Source: Marimonas lutisalis (lineage in GTDB: Bacteria; Pseudomonadota; Alphaproteobacteria; Rhodobacterales; Rhodobacteraceae). From it: a stretch of 64,000 bases of DNA. The first letter of the stretch is position 1. The number at the start of each line of letters is the position of its first letter. Under the pieces are notes generated by a model that was not told the origin of the DNA, ran no database searches, and was given only the letters and a program-made list of their open reading frames with translations. Shown in pieces: positions 8,821 to 18,347 of the stretch. The position numbers and the translations under genes are program-made. Location of the stretch: the NCBI RefSeq assembly GCF_005434965.1, contig NZ_SKCI01000004.1, positions 62,001 to 126,000 of the forward strand, written 5' to 3'.

Positions 8821-8850
8821 CAAAAGGACCGCCCAAATTGCGGGCGGTCC
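8821..8850 (-). terminator. Rho-independent terminator of leuC-leuD
   Basis: On the minus strand: GGACCGCCC, a 7-base loop, GGGCGGTCC, then TTTTGTTT. The 9-bp perfect GC-rich stem and U-tract lie 24-53 bases after the leuD stop, a textbook intrinsic terminator. Confidence 0.92.
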
Positions 8851-8873
8851 CTATGCACTTCGCTAAAGGCTGG

Positions 8874-9479
8874 TCACACCCAGGGGCGTGCAGCGCTGGC
8901 TTTGGCCTCGAACGTGTCGATCGCGCCGACCTTCTCCATGGTCAGCCCGATGTCATCCAACCCGTTCAGCAGGCAATGCTTCTTGAACGGGTCGACCTCG
9001 AAGCTGAAGGTCTCGCCATCCGAGGTGGTGACCGTCTGTGCCTCCAGGTCGATTTCCATCCGCGCGTTGGCGCCCTTCTCGGCATCCTTCATCAGCACAT
9101 CGACCACTTCCTGCGGCATCACGATCGGCAGGATGCCGTTCTTGAAGCAGTTGTTGAAGAAGATGTCGGCAAAGCTGGTCGAAATCACCGCCTTGATGCC
9201 GAAATCTGCCAGCGCCCAGGGCGCGTGCTCACGCGAGGACCCACAGCCGAAATTGTCCCCGGCCACCAGGATCTGCGCCTCGCGGTAGGCGGGCTTGTTC
9301 AGAACGAAATCGGGGTTCTCGTTGCCCTCGCGGTCATAGCGCATCTCGTCGAACAGGTTCACACCAAGACCCGAGCGCTTGATCGTCTTCAGGAACTGTT
9401 TCGGGATGATCATGTCGGTATCGATATTGACCAGCGGCAAAGGCGCCGCGATCCCGCTGAGTTTCTCAAACTTTTCCAT
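8874..9479 (-). CDS. leuD: 3-Isopropylmalate dehydratase small subunit
   Basis: 201 residues, the normal size. With LeuC it forms the isopropylmalate isomerase of leucine biosynthesis. Family motifs: [15 protein letters not shown] near the N-terminus, VLNKP, and [17 protein letters not shown], the substrate-recognition loop of the aconitase swivel domain. It starts 11 bases after the leuC stop behind a GGAAG ribosome site, so the two subunits are made from one message, which ends at the terminator just downstream. Confidence 0.97.
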   Translation of the reverse strand: MEKFEKLSGIAAPLPLVNIDTDMIIPKQFLKTIKRSGLGVNLFDEMRYDREGNENPDFVLNKPAYREAQILVAGDNFGCGSSREHAPWALADFGIKAVISTSFADIFFNNCFKNGILPIVMPQEVVDVLMKDAEKGANARMEIDLEAQTVTTSDGETFSFEVDPFKKHCLLNGLDDIGLTMEKVGAIDTFEAKASAARPWV

Positions 9480-9490
9480 CGCGGTCTTCC

Positions 9491-10897
9491 TTATGCCAGT
9501 TCACGTACATCGGTCAGGTGACCGGTCACCGCCGCTGCCGCGGCCATCGCCGGGCTCATCAGGTGGGTGCGCCCCTTATAGCCCTGCCGTCCCTCGAAGT
9601 TGCGGTTCGAGGTCGAGGCGCAGCGCTCTTCCGGGGCCAGTTGGTCGGGGTTCATCGCCAGGCACATCGAGCATCCGGCAAGCCGCCATTCGAACCCGGC
9701 CTCCTGGAAGATCTCGGCCAGGCCCTCTTCCTCGGCCTGCGCCCGCACCAGGCCCGAGCCGGGCACGATCATCGCGCGCACACCCTCGGCCACGTGCTTG
9801 CCCTTGACCACATCGGCCACGGCACGCAGGTCCTCGATCCGGCCATTGGTGCAGGATCCGATAAATACCGCGTCGACCTTGATGTCGGTCAGTTTCTGGC
9901 CCGGCGTCAGGCCCATGTAGTCCAGCGCGCGGCGTGCCGCGTCCACCTTCCCGCCCGAGAAGCTCTCGGGGTCCGGCACCACGTCGGTGATCGGCAGAAC
10001 GTCCTCGGGGCTGGTGCCCCAGGTCACGACCGGGGCGATATCCTCGCCCTTGATGGTCACCACCTTGTCCCAATGCGCGTCGTCATCGGAATAAAGCGTC
10101 TTCCACCATTCCATCGCCTGCTCCCACTGCGCGCCCTTCGGCGCGTGCGGGCGGCCCTTGATGTATTCAAAGGTCTTCTCGTCCGGCGCAATGAGGCCAG
10201 CGCGCGCGCCGCCCTCGATCGCCATGTTGCAGACGGTCATGCGGCCTTCCATGCTCAGGTCGCGAATGGCCTCGCCGCAATACTCGATCACGTAACCGGT
10301 GCCGCCGGCGGTGCCGGTCTTGCCGATCACGCTCAGCGTGATGTCCTTGGCGGTCACGCCCGGGCGCAGCTTGCCGGTGATCTCGACCTTCATGTTCTTC
10401 GATTTCTTCTGGATCAGCGTCTGCGTGGCCAGAACGTGCTCAACCTCGGACGTGCCGATACCATGCGCCAGCGCGCCGAATGCGCCATGCGTGGCGGTGT
10501 GGCTGTCGCCGCAGACCACGGTCATGCCCGGCAGGGTCCAGCCCTGTTCGGGGCCCACGATATGCACGATGCCCTGGCGCACGTCATCCACCGGGTAGTA
10601 GTGAATGCCGAACTCCTTGGCGTTCTTGTCCAGCGCCGCCACCTGGATGCGGCTGTCCTCGGTCATCTGCGCGGGGTCTTCGCGGCCCTCGGTGGTGGGC
10701 ACGTTGTGGTCCGGCACGGCGATGGTCTTGTCCGGCGCGCGTACGCCGCGCCCGGCCATGCGCAGCCCCTCAAAGGCCTGCGGGCTCGTCACCTCGTGCA
10801 CGAGGTGACGGTCGATATACAGCAAACAGGTGCCGTCTTCGTCTTCCTGGACGACATGTGCGTCCCAGATCTTGTCATAGAGTGTCTTGGGGGACAT
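9491..10897 (-). CDS. leuC: 3-Isopropylmalate dehydratase large subunit
   Basis: 468 residues. Aconitase-family catalytic subunit holding the 4Fe-4S cluster; the cysteines are in IGSCTNGR and in [39 protein letters not shown] is the typical substrate region. I chose the ATG at 10897 ([14 protein letters not shown]) because AGGGAGAGG precedes it; an in-frame ATG eight codons earlier is less likely. On the minus strand a hairpin GGTGGC-GCAA-GCCACC (10941-10956) lies about 45 bases before the start, in the probable leader. It is the first gene of leuC-leuD. Confidence 0.97.
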   Translation of the reverse strand: MSPKTLYDKIWDAHVVQEDEDGTCLLYIDRHLVHEVTSPQAFEGLRMAGRGVRAPDKTIAVPDHNVPTTEGREDPAQMTEDSRIQVAALDKNAKEFGIHYYPVDDVRQGIVHIVGPEQGWTLPGMTVVCGDSHTATHGAFGALAHGIGTSEVEHVLATQTLIQKKSKNMKVEITGKLRPGVTAKDITLSVIGKTGTAGGTGYVIEYCGEAIRDLSMEGRMTVCNMAIEGGARAGLIAPDEKTFEYIKGRPHAPKGAQWEQAMEWWKTLYSDDDAHWDKVVTIKGEDIAPVVTWGTSPEDVLPITDVVPDPESFSGGKVDAARRALDYMGLTPGQKLTDIKVDAVFIGSCTNGRIEDLRAVADVVKGKHVAEGVRAMIVPGSGLVRAQAEEEGLAEIFQEAGFEWRLAGCSMCLAMNPDQLAPEERCASTSNRNFEGRQGYKGRTHLMSPAMAAAAAVTGHLTDVRELA

Positions 10898-11150
10898 CGG
10901 TCCTCTCCCTTTGGATGGCATGTTCGGAAATGTCGAAACGGGTGGCTTGCGCCACCTTATAGGCGCGCCAGAACCGACCGGGCCTCGCCGAAAAAGCGCT
11001 CGCGCAGGCGGGCACGGTCATCCATGTCGAAAATGCGTTTCATGGACGATCAGATACAGTCTGCGCGGCCCTCTCGCAAGGGGTGGCCCACGCAAAGCGC
11101 TTGCCCGCAAGCCCTGCGCCGTGCCAGCATCGCCTGAAAATGGACAGACG

Positions 11151-12569
11151 ATGAGCATCCAGACCCTCCACCCGGCCGCCCAGACCACCGGCACCACGAC
11201 AGCGCCCTCGGCAGGCCAGGCAACCGGTGATTCTGCCACCTCGGCGGCGGAGACCACGCAACAGGCGCAGGAGATCGCCCTGTCTCTGGCCGACCGGGCG
11301 CAGGATTTCCTCACCGGGTTACTGCGTCCCTGGAATGCCTACCAGGTGGGCATCGCGCTTGTGCTGTTCCTTCTGGCCTGGCTTCTGTGCCGCCTGACCG
11401 CACCGCGGTTCAAGGAATGGATGCGCACGCGGGAAAACTGGCCCAAGTGGCGCTATCGCTACCTGCTGCTGATCGAACGGCGGCTGCGGCTGATCTATTT
11501 CGTCGCGCTGATCTGGCTCACCGTCACGATCATGCGCGGCATCACCTGGCCCGCGCCGCTGAATTTGCATTGGCCCTCGCGGTCCTACCTTCTGGGCATC
11601 ATCGCCAATCTCGCGCTGGCCTGGCTGGTCATCGCGCTGGCCACCCGCCTCATCAACAACAATTTCCTGCGCATGGTGGTGCGCTATGCCGGCTGGATCT
11701 GGGTCACGCTCTCGATCCTCGGCCTGCTTGACGAGGCCCGCGCCCTGCTCGACAGCATCGCGGTCGACCTCGGCAACCTGCACCTGTCGCTCTGGATGCT
11801 CATTTCGGCGGTCATCACCCTCGGCATCCTCTTCGCGCTCGCGCGCTTCGTGTCGAAATCCACCGCCTCGGGGATCAAGCGCAACAAGGACATCTCGCCC
11901 TCGATGCAGGTGCTGGCGGTCAAGTTCGTCCAGGTCCTGCTCTACGGCGCCGCCGTCTTCATCGGGCTCAAGGCGATCGGCGTCGATCTCACCGGCCTTG
12001 CCGTGCTGTCCGGCGCCATCGGCGTGGGCCTCGGCTTCGGCCTGCAAAAGGTCGTCTCCAACCTCGTCTCCGGCGTCATCATCCTCCTCGACAAGTCGAT
12101 CAAGCCGGGCGACGTGATCTCGCTTGGCGACACCTTCGGCTGGATCGACACGCTGGGCGCGCGCTACACCTCGGTGGTCACCCGCGACGGCAAGGAATTC
12201 CTCATCCCGAACGAGGACCTGATCACCGGCCAGGTGGTGAACTGGTCACACACCAACGATTACGTCCGGCTCGACATCTTCTTCGGCACCTCCTATGGCG
12301 ACGATCCGCACCAGGTGCGCAAACTCGCCATCGACGCCGCGCAGAGCGTTGACCGGGTGCTCAGCTTCAAACCACCGGTCTGCCATATCGTCGGCTTCGG
12401 CGACAGCAGCGTCGATTACATCCTGCGCTTCTGGATCTCCGATCCTACCGGCGGGCTCACCAATATCCGCGGCAATGTCTATCTCGCGCTCTGGGATGCG
12501 TTCCGGGAAAACGGCATCTCCATCCCCTTCCCTCAGCGCGAAGTGCGCATGCTGGGCGAAAAACCCTGA
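11151..12569 (+). CDS. MscS-family mechanosensitive ion channel
   Basis: 472 residues. A Thr/Ala/Gln-rich N-terminal segment of about 60 residues precedes several membrane helices. The pore helix and beta domain are clear: VGLGFGLQKVVSNLVSGVIILLDKSI, GDVISLGDTFGWIDTLGARYTSVVTRDGKEFLIPNEDLI, then the mixed C-terminal cage. The family opens under membrane tension to release solutes in osmotic downshock. No strong ribosome site precedes ATG 11151, but the frame upstream does not resemble the family. It stands alone; the 250 bases upstream hold only the divergent leuC control region. Confidence 0.93.
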   Translation: MSIQTLHPAAQTTGTTTAPSAGQATGDSATSAAETTQQAQEIALSLADRAQDFLTGLLRPWNAYQVGIALVLFLLAWLLCRLTAPRFKEWMRTRENWPKWRYRYLLLIERRLRLIYFVALIWLTVTIMRGITWPAPLNLHWPSRSYLLGIIANLALAWLVIALATRLINNNFLRMVVRYAGWIWVTLSILGLLDEARALLDSIAVDLGNLHLSLWMLISAVITLGILFALARFVSKSTASGIKRNKDISPSMQVLAVKFVQVLLYGAAVFIGLKAIGVDLTGLAVLSGAIGVGLGFGLQKVVSNLVSGVIILLDKSIKPGDVISLGDTFGWIDTLGARYTSVVTRDGKEFLIPNEDLITGQVVNWSHTNDYVRLDIFFGTSYGDDPHQVRKLAIDAAQSVDRVLSFKPPVCHIVGFGDSSVDYILRFWISDPTGGLTNIRGNVYLALWDAFRENGISIPFPQREVRMLGEKP

Positions 12570-12672
12570 CCGGCAAAGCCCCGCCATGCTTGATCCTGTC
12601 ATTGAGAATTCACATATGCAGTGCTAATCTGAAAACACGCCCGGCACCGGGGCGCAGGACCGGTGTGCAACA

Positions 12673-12679
12673 AAGGAGG
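12673..12679 (+). promoter_or_regulatory. Strong Shine-Dalgarno (AAGGAGG) upstream of the annotated rsfS start
   Basis: AAGGAGG lies 8 bases before a CTG at 12688 that is in frame with rsfS, and 74 bases before the GTG at 12754. Its position suits initiation at the CTG, which would add 22 residues to RsfS. The nearest standard start with a weaker AAGGCG site is the GTG. Confidence 0.5.
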
Positions 12680-12753
12680 ACAACGTCCTGTCAACGCATG
12701 TTGATGCGGCCACGGCCGCGCATAACGCAAACGCCCTGCAAGGCGTCCGCGAC

Positions 12754-13101
12754 GTGACAAGCGAAGAACTGCTTGCCCGCATTCTTGAATCTCTCGAAAG
12801 CGACAAGGCCGAGGACATCGTGCAGATTGACCTGCGCGGCAAATCCTCGATCGGCGATTACATGGTCATCTGCTCGGGGCGCTCCTCGCGGCAGGTCACT
12901 TCGATCGCCGAGAAACTGGTCGACCGACTGAAGACCGATTTCGGCCGCCTGTCCAAGATCGAGGGCAAGGACACAGGCGATTGGGTGCTGATCGACACGG
13001 GCGATATCATCGTCCATGTCTTCCGCCCCGAAGTGCGCGAGTTCTACCAGCTGGAAAAGATGTGGCTGCCCTCCACGGCGGCTGCGCAAAGCCACAGCTA
13101 G
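12754..13101 (+). CDS. rsfS: Ribosome silencing factor RsfS
   Basis: 115 residues from GTG 12754. RsfS binds uL14 of the large subunit and stops subunit joining when nutrients are short. Family signature: KAEDIVQIDLRGKSSIGDYMVICSGRSSRQV and GDWVLIDTGDIIVHVFRPEVREFYQLEKMW, which together cover nearly the whole domain. The true start may be the CTG at 12688, which has a better-placed ribosome site. rlmH begins directly after its stop, a common rsfS-rlmH pairing. Confidence 0.94.
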   Translation: MTSEELLARILESLESDKAEDIVQIDLRGKSSIGDYMVICSGRSSRQVTSIAEKLVDRLKTDFGRLSKIEGKDTGDWVLIDTGDIIVHVFRPEVREFYQLEKMWLPSTAAAQSHS

Positions 13102-13572
13102 ATGCGCGTACATGTCTGCGCCGTGGGCCGGCTGCGCAAGGGGCCGGAAAAGGCGCTGATCGACGATTACACGACCCGCTTCGACAGGACGGGCCGGGCC
13201 TTGGGCCTCGGCCCTCTTACTTTCAGCGAAGTCGAAGACAGGAAGGGCGGCGGCAAGGAGACCGAGGCGACCCTGCTGTCGCGTGCCATTCCGGACGGCG
13301 CGGCGCTCATCGCGCTCGACGAACGCGGCAAGCTCCTGTCCTCGCCCGATTTCGCCCAAACCCTGGCCCGCTTCCGCGATGACGGGCGCGGCGACCTCGC
13401 CTTCGTGATCGGCGGTGCAGATGGGCTTGCCCCCGATCTGCGCGCCCGCGCCGACCTGTCGCTCAGCTTCGGCGCGATGGTCTGGCCGCACATGCTGGCG
13501 CGCGCGATGCTCAGCGAACAGCTCTACCGCGCCGCTTCGATCCTGGCAGGCCTGCCCTATCACCGGGCCTGA
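13102..13572 (+). CDS. rlmH: 23S rRNA pseudouridine(1915) N3-methyltransferase RlmH
   Basis: 156 residues, full length. A SPOUT-fold enzyme that methylates pseudouridine 1915 of 23S rRNA in the assembled ribosome, using S-adenosylmethionine. Motifs: LDERGKLLSSPDFA, FVIGGADGL (cofactor knot) and LSFGAMVWPHMLARAMLSEQLYRA with the terminal YHRA. Its ATG touches the rsfS stop with no gap. Confidence 0.96.
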   Translation: MRVHVCAVGRLRKGPEKALIDDYTTRFDRTGRALGLGPLTFSEVEDRKGGGKETEATLLSRAIPDGAALIALDERGKLLSSPDFAQTLARFRDDGRGDLAFVIGGADGLAPDLRARADLSLSFGAMVWPHMLARAMLSEQLYRAASILAGLPYHRA

Positions 13573-13618
13573 CGAAACGGTGCGCGATATTCCCGATCGC
13601 GGTCGAAGACGTCGGACC

Positions 13619-13650
13619 TTGGGGGTTTCACCCCCAAATACTCAAAATGC
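13619..13650. repeat. Intergenic GC-hairpin/AAATACTC repeat, copy 2
   Basis: TTGGGGGT-TTC-ACCCCCAA forms an 8-bp perfect hairpin (13619-13637) directly followed by ATACTCAAAATG. The hairpin plus AAATACTC resembles the other intergenic copies in this window. It follows rlmH in the 271-base gap before gpmI and may stop transcription there. Nothing else recognisable is in that gap. Confidence 0.6.
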
Positions 13651-13843
13651 CGCCCTTTCCATCAGCGCCGTCAGCATGGATCAAGCCCCCTTGCCGCCCG
13701 AGGGCCCCGGGGTGGGCCACTCTCGATGCCAGCACGGCGGGCCTCTGCCGCCAACGGGCCGGGAGGGGTCCGAGGGCGGCAATCCGCCGGTTGCCCCTTT
13801 GCCTCGCAGCGATTAAATGCGGAGCCAAAGCGAAAGGCAGGTC

Positions 13844-15364
13844 ATGAGCATACCGAAACCCGTCGTTCTTTGTATCCTCGATGGCTGGGGCCTGCGCGAG
13901 GAGACCACGGCCAACGCCCCGGCGCTGGCCGACACACCGGCCTTCGACCGGCTGATGTCGACCTGTCCGCACAACCAGCTGATCACCCACGGCCCCGATG
14001 TGGGCCTGCCCTCGGGCCAGATGGGCAATTCCGAAGTGGGCCATACCAATATCGGCGCCGGCCGCGTGGTGGCGATGGATCTCGGCCAGATCGACCTGGC
14101 GATCGAAGACGGATCGTTCTTCGAAAACCCGGCCCTGCTGGCCTTTGTCGACAGGCTGAAAAAGACCGGCGGCACGGCGCATTTGATGGGGCTCGTGTCC
14201 GATGGCGGCGTGCATGGCTCGCTCGATCACATGATCGCCTCGGTGCGCACGATCACGGAGGCCGGCGTGCCGGTGGCGATCCACGCCATCACCGATGGGC
14301 GCGACGTGGCCCCGAAATCGGCCCTGGGCTATGTCGCCCGGCTGCAGGAGGCGCTGCCCGATACCGCGCGCATCGCCACCCTGACGGGCCGGTATTTCGC
14401 CATGGACCGCGACAACCGCTGGGCGCGCGTGGCCGAGGCCTATGGCGCGATGATCCGCGGCGAGGGCCAGTTCCGCACCACCAGCGCCATGGCGGCGATC
14501 AACAACGCCTACAACCGGTCAGAGACCGACGAGTTCATCCAGGCCACGGTGATCGGCGACTATGACGGAGCGAAGGACGGCGACGGGCTTTTCTGCCTGA
14601 ACTTCCGCGCAGACCGCGCCCGCGAAATCCTCGCCGCGATCGGCGAGCCGGGCTTCTGCGCCTTCGACACCGGCGAGCGCCCCAGGCTGGCTGCGCTCCT
14701 GGGCATGGTCGAATATTCGGACCTGCACAACGGCTACATGACCACGGTTTTCCCCTCGCGCGAGATCGTGAACACGCTGGGCGCATGGGTGGCCCGGTAC
14801 GGGCTGCGCCAGTTCCGTCTGGCCGAGACCGAGAAATACCCGCATGTCACGTTCTTCCTGAACGGCGGCCAGGAAGAGCCCTACCCGGGCGAAGACCGCT
14901 ACATGGCGCCCTCGCCAAAGGTGGCCACCTATGACCTGCAACCCGAGATGAGCGCGGCGGAAGTAACCGACCATTTCGTGCAGGCGATCGAGGATGGCTA
15001 CGACCTGATCGTCACCAACTACGCCAACCCCGACATGGTGGGCCATACCGGCGACCTGCAGGCCGCGATCAAGGCCTGCGAGGCGGTGGATCGTGGCCTG
15101 GCGCGGGTGATGGCCGCGCTGGAACGGAAAGGCGGGGCGATGATCGTTACCGCCGACCATGGCAATTGCGAAATGATGATCGACCCGGAAACCGGCGGGC
15201 CGCATACCGCGCATACGCTCAACCCGGTGCCGGTGGCGCTTTTCAATGGCCCTGCGGGCGCGCGGCTGCGCGCTGGCCGGCTGTCGGATCTTGCCCCGAC
15301 GCTGCTGGAACTGATGGGGCTGGAAAAACCGCCCGAAATGACCGGGGAAAGCCTGCTGGCATGA
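13844..15364 (+). CDS. gpmI: 2,3-Bisphosphoglycerate-independent phosphoglycerate mutase
   Basis: 506 residues, the usual length. Interconverts 3- and 2-phosphoglycerate in glycolysis and gluconeogenesis with two Mn ions. Family blocks: VLCILDGWGLRE at the N-terminus, LPSGQMGNSEVGH with the phosphorylated Ser, the substrate-binding domain (HAITDGRDVAPKSA, LTGRYFAMDRDNRW), and the C-terminal metal motifs NYANPDMVGHTG and VTADHGNCE. Start MSIPKPVVL is preferred over upstream codons by alignment with the family. The stop overlaps the next gene as ATGA. Confidence 0.97.
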   Translation: MSIPKPVVLCILDGWGLREETTANAPALADTPAFDRLMSTCPHNQLITHGPDVGLPSGQMGNSEVGHTNIGAGRVVAMDLGQIDLAIEDGSFFENPALLAFVDRLKKTGGTAHLMGLVSDGGVHGSLDHMIASVRTITEAGVPVAIHAITDGRDVAPKSALGYVARLQEALPDTARIATLTGRYFAMDRDNRWARVAEAYGAMIRGEGQFRTTSAMAAINNAYNRSETDEFIQATVIGDYDGAKDGDGLFCLNFRADRAREILAAIGEPGFCAFDTGERPRLAALLGMVEYSDLHNGYMTTVFPSREIVNTLGAWVARYGLRQFRLAETEKYPHVTFFLNGGQEEPYPGEDRYMAPSPKVATYDLQPEMSAAEVTDHFVQAIEDGYDLIVTNYANPDMVGHTGDLQAAIKACEAVDRGLARVMAALERKGGAMIVTADHGNCEMMIDPETGGPHTAHTLNPVPVALFNGPAGARLRAGRLSDLAPTLLELMGLEKPPEMTGESLLA

Positions 15365-16503
15365 TGCTGCGCGCCGCCCTTTTCGGCCTCGTGCTGGCCA
15401 CTGCCCCTGCCATGGCGCAAACGGCCGATCCGGCAACGGCCGCCCGCGCCGCGGCCGAGCGGCTCGACCGCGCCACCGCGCAGCTGGACGCGGCAGAGGA
15501 TGCGCGCAACCGGGTGAAAGCGCTGACCGAAACCATCCGCGCCTTCGAGGACGGGTTGCAGGCGATGCGTGAAGGGCTGCGCCAGGCCTCGATCCGCGAA
15601 CTGGCGCTCACCCGTGAACTGGCCGCCCGCGAAGACGAGATTGCCCGCCTGCTGGGCGTGCTTCAGACCGTCGGCAAGGCACCGGCTCCCACGCTCCTGC
15701 TGCACCCGGCCGGGCCCACCGGCACCGCGCGCTCGGGCATGATCCTGTCGGATGTCACGCCCGCGCTCAACGCCCGCGCCCAGGCCCTGCGCGACAAGCT
15801 CGACGAGGTACGCACCCTGCGCCAGCTGCAGGCCAGTGCCGCCGAAACCCTGCGCGACGGGCTGACCGGCGTGCAAAAGGCGCGCACCGCGCTCAGCCAG
15901 GCGGTGGCCGACCGCACCGACCTGCCCCGCCGCTTCACCGAAGACCCGATCAGGACCGCGCTGCTCATCGCCTCGGCCGAAACGCTCGAAGGGTTTGCCA
16001 GCGGCCTCACCCAGATCGCCGAGAACGAGGCGCAGGGCAGCCTGCCTGACATCTCGCACCGCAGGGGCGAACTGCCCCTGCCGGTGCAGGGACGCGTACT
16101 GCGCGCCGCGGGAGAAGCGGATGCCGCCGGCATCACCCGCCCCGGCATCGTGGTGGCCACCCGCCCCCGCGCACTGGTCTCCACCCCCGCCGCCGCCACG
16201 ATCCGCTACCGGGGCGAGCTGCTCGACTACGGAAACGTGATGATCCTTGAGCCGCAGGCGGGCCTTCTCTTCGTGGTGGCCGGTCTCGATGTGGTCTATG
16301 GTGAGGCCGGTCAGGTCCTGCCATCGGGCTCGCCCATCGGCCTGATGGGCGGCGATGATCCCGCCATCGGCACGATTCTGTCACAAAGCAGCGAAGGGGC
16401 TGGAACTGACAGGACAGAAACGCTCTATATAGAGGTCAGAGAGGACAACGTGCCAGTCGACCCGGGTTCGTGGTTCCGCACAGATAGGATGGACGACAAA
16501 TGA
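15361..16503 (+). CDS. EnvC-like murein hydrolase activator with degenerate LytM domain
   Basis: 380 residues: a signal peptide (ALFGLVLATAPAMAQ), a long coiled coil (about residues 20-220, rich in Ala, Glu and Arg) and a C-terminal peptidase M23-like domain ending LYIEVREDNVPVDPGSWF. The metal-binding HxH of active LytM enzymes is replaced by LFV (GLLFVVAG), as in E. coli EnvC, which activates amidases rather than cutting peptidoglycan. It acts in the periplasm at division. The start overlaps gpmI and the stop overlaps ctpA, an order common in alphaproteobacteria. Confidence 0.85.
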   Translation: MMLRAALFGLVLATAPAMAQTADPATAARAAAERLDRATAQLDAAEDARNRVKALTETIRAFEDGLQAMREGLRQASIRELALTRELAAREDEIARLLGVLQTVGKAPAPTLLLHPAGPTGTARSGMILSDVTPALNARAQALRDKLDEVRTLRQLQASAAETLRDGLTGVQKARTALSQAVADRTDLPRRFTEDPIRTALLIASAETLEGFASGLTQIAENEAQGSLPDISHRRGELPLPVQGRVLRAAGEADAAGITRPGIVVATRPRALVSTPAAATIRYRGELLDYGNVMILEPQAGLLFVVAGLDVVYGEAGQVLPSGSPIGLMGGDDPAIGTILSQSSEGAGTDRTETLYIEVREDNVPVDPGSWFRTDRMDDK

Positions 16504-17837
16504 AGAAATTCCTGATGGCCGCATCAATCGGCATCCTCGCCGGCGGGTTCGTCACAACCCAGGTGGCCGCGCCCCTGCTGGCGCAGGAAGCCGCGAAAAC
16601 CTCGAATGTCTATGAACAGCTCGACCTCTTCGGCGACATCTTCGAACGCATCCGCGCGCAATATGTCGAGGAAGTGGACGAGGCCGACCTGATCGAAGCC
16701 GCGATCGACGGTATGCTCACCTCGCTCGACCCGCATTCCAGCTACCTGTCGCCCGATGACGCCGCCGCCATGCGCGTGCAGACCCGGGGCGAGTTCGGCG
16801 GCCTCGGCATCGAGGTCACCCAGGAAGAGGGCTTCGTCAAGGTCGTCTCTCCGATCGACGGCACGCCCGCCGACGAGGCCGGCATCGAAGCCGGCGATTT
16901 CATCACCCATGTCGACGGCGAATCGATCCTCGGGCTGACGCTGGACGAGGCGGTCGAACTGATGCGCGGCCCGGTTGGCAGCGAGATCGTGATCACCATC
17001 GCACGCGAAGGCGTGGACGAACCCTTCGACGTGTCGATCATCCGCGACACGATCAAGCTCACTGCCGTGCGCACCCGCACCGAGGGCGAAACCGTGGTGC
17101 TGCGCGTGACCACCTTCAATGACCAGACCTTCCCCAACCTCTCCGAAGGCATCGCCAAACAGGTGGAAGAGGCCGGCGGCATCGACAGCGTCAACGGCTT
17201 CGTGCTCGACCTGCGCAATAACCCCGGCGGGCTGCTGACCCAGGCAATCAAGGTCTCGGACGCGTTCCTTGAATCGGGCGAAATCGTCTCGACCCGCGGC
17301 CGAAACCCCGAAGATGGCGACCGCTACAATGCCACACCCGGCGATCTGGCCCTGGGCAAACCGATCGTGGTGCTGATCAATGGCGGCTCGGCCTCGGCCT
17401 CGGAAATCGTCGCCGGCGCGCTGCAGGATCACCGCCGCGCCATCGTCGTCGGCACGAAAAGCTTCGGCAAGGGCTCGGTCCAGACGGTCATGCCGCTGCG
17501 TGGCGACGGTGCGATGCGCCTGACAACGGCGCGCTACTACACGCCCTCGGGCCGCTCGATCCAGGCGCTGGGCGTGTCGCCCGACATCGTCGTGGCCCAG
17601 CCCCGGCGCAATCCCGACGCGACCGAGGAAGAGGCTGACAGCAACCGACGCACCCGGTCCGAGGCCGACCTGCGCGGGCGCCTGAACAACGACAGCCTCA
17701 GCGAAGACGAGATCCGCCAGATCGAGGCAGACCGCGCCAAGGCCGAGGCCGCTGCGAAGCTGCGCGAAGAGGATTACCAGCTGGCCTATGCCATCGACAT
17801 CCTCAAGGGGCTGAGCGCAATCGGGCCGCGTGACTGA
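16500..17837 (+). CDS. ctpA: Carboxy-terminal processing protease (S41 family)
   Basis: 445 residues. Signal anchor (KKFLMAASIGILAGGF), N-terminal domain (LTSLDPHSSYLSPDD), PDZ domain (GEFGGLGIEV, GDFITHVDGESI), then the S41 catalytic domain with FVLDLRNNPGGLL, the nucleophile in NGGSASASEIVAGAL and the Lys in GTKSFGKGSVQT. A periplasmic protease that trims or degrades envelope proteins, often including peptidoglycan hydrolases, which suits its coupling to the EnvC-like gene. The charged C-terminal tail (residues 380-430) is low complexity. Confidence 0.95.
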   Translation: MKKFLMAASIGILAGGFVTTQVAAPLLAQEAAKTSNVYEQLDLFGDIFERIRAQYVEEVDEADLIEAAIDGMLTSLDPHSSYLSPDDAAAMRVQTRGEFGGLGIEVTQEEGFVKVVSPIDGTPADEAGIEAGDFITHVDGESILGLTLDEAVELMRGPVGSEIVITIAREGVDEPFDVSIIRDTIKLTAVRTRTEGETVVLRVTTFNDQTFPNLSEGIAKQVEEAGGIDSVNGFVLDLRNNPGGLLTQAIKVSDAFLESGEIVSTRGRNPEDGDRYNATPGDLALGKPIVVLINGGSASASEIVAGALQDHRRAIVVGTKSFGKGSVQTVMPLRGDGAMRLTTARYYTPSGRSIQALGVSPDIVVAQPRRNPDATEEEADSNRRTRSEADLRGRLNNDSLSEDEIRQIEADRAKAEAAAKLREEDYQLAYAIDILKGLSAIGPRD

Positions 17838-17861
17838 CGCGGCCCCGGCCGGAGGGAAGTG

Positions 17862-18347
17862 ATGACGCCGGAAGAAATCGCCGTCCTGCCCTATCGGCGC
17901 AACGTGGGCGTGATGCTGGTGAACGAGGCCGGCCACGTCTTCGTCGGCCAGCGCATGGACAGCGAAAGCGCGGCCTGGCAGATGCCCCAGGGCGGGATCG
18001 ACGCGGGCGAAGACCCCCGCGCCGCCGCCCTGCGCGAACTGCAGGAAGAAACCGGCGTCACCCCCGACCTGGTCACGGTCGAGGCCGAAACCGAGGGCTG
18101 GATCCCCTATGACTTGCCCCACGAAATCGTGCCGCGCATCTGGAAAGGCCGCTACAAGGGACAGGAACAGAAATGGTTCCTTCTGCGTTTTCACGGCACG
18201 GATGAGCAGGTGCGCATCGACGCCGACGACCACCAGGAGTTTTCCGAATGGCGCTGGCTGGCACCTGACGAGGTGGTGGCCCAGATCGTGCCGTTCAAAC
18301 GCGCAGTCTATGAGCGCGTGCTGGCGGCCTTCCGGGACAGGCTGTGA
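17862..18347 (+). CDS. rppH: RNA pyrophosphohydrolase (Nudix)
   Basis: 161 residues. Removes pyrophosphate from the 5' end of transcripts and so triggers their decay. The Nudix box is complete: [34 protein letters not shown] at the start and [13 protein letters not shown] are typical of RppH. I prefer ATG 17862, five bases from GGAGGG, over GTG 17859, which lies too near. 24 bases follow the ctpA stop, so it is probably in the same transcript. Confidence 0.95.
   Translation: MTPEEIAVLPYRRNVGVMLVNEAGHVFVGQRMDSESAAWQMPQGGIDAGEDPRAAALRELQEETGVTPDLVTVEAETEGWIPYDLPHEIVPRIWKGRYKGQEQKWFLLRFHGTDEQVRIDADDHQEFSEWRWLAPDEVVAQIVPFKRAVYERVLAAFRDRL

Larger units (their letters stand above)
8504..8873. other. 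370-base intergenic stretch without a gene
   Basis: It separates leuD from the membrane-protein gene on the same strand. It holds the leuD terminator (8821-8850), a palindrome at 8782-8799, and an imperfect inverted repeat TTGCATCA-TTTT-TGGTGCAA (8689-8708). It is more AT-rich than its surroundings, as expected for the promoter of the minus-strand pair downstream. I see no convincing small gene. Confidence 0.6.

Noticed and set aside
10958-11043. A 28-codon minus-strand reading frame (starting MKRIFDMDD) upstream of leuC, considered as a leader peptide
   Set aside because: It has only a few scattered Leu codons, no run of them, no attenuator next to it, and no support beyond an ATG.
9518-11137. 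A 539-codon open frame antisense to leuC
   Set aside because: The opposite strand carries complete LeuC, and this frame has no ribosome site or recognisable motif.
16524-18233. A 569-codon open frame antisense to ctpA and rppH
   Set aside because: It is a shadow of high-GC codon use; the translation is rich in Asp/His/Arg with no domain, while the plus-strand genes are full-length known enzymes.
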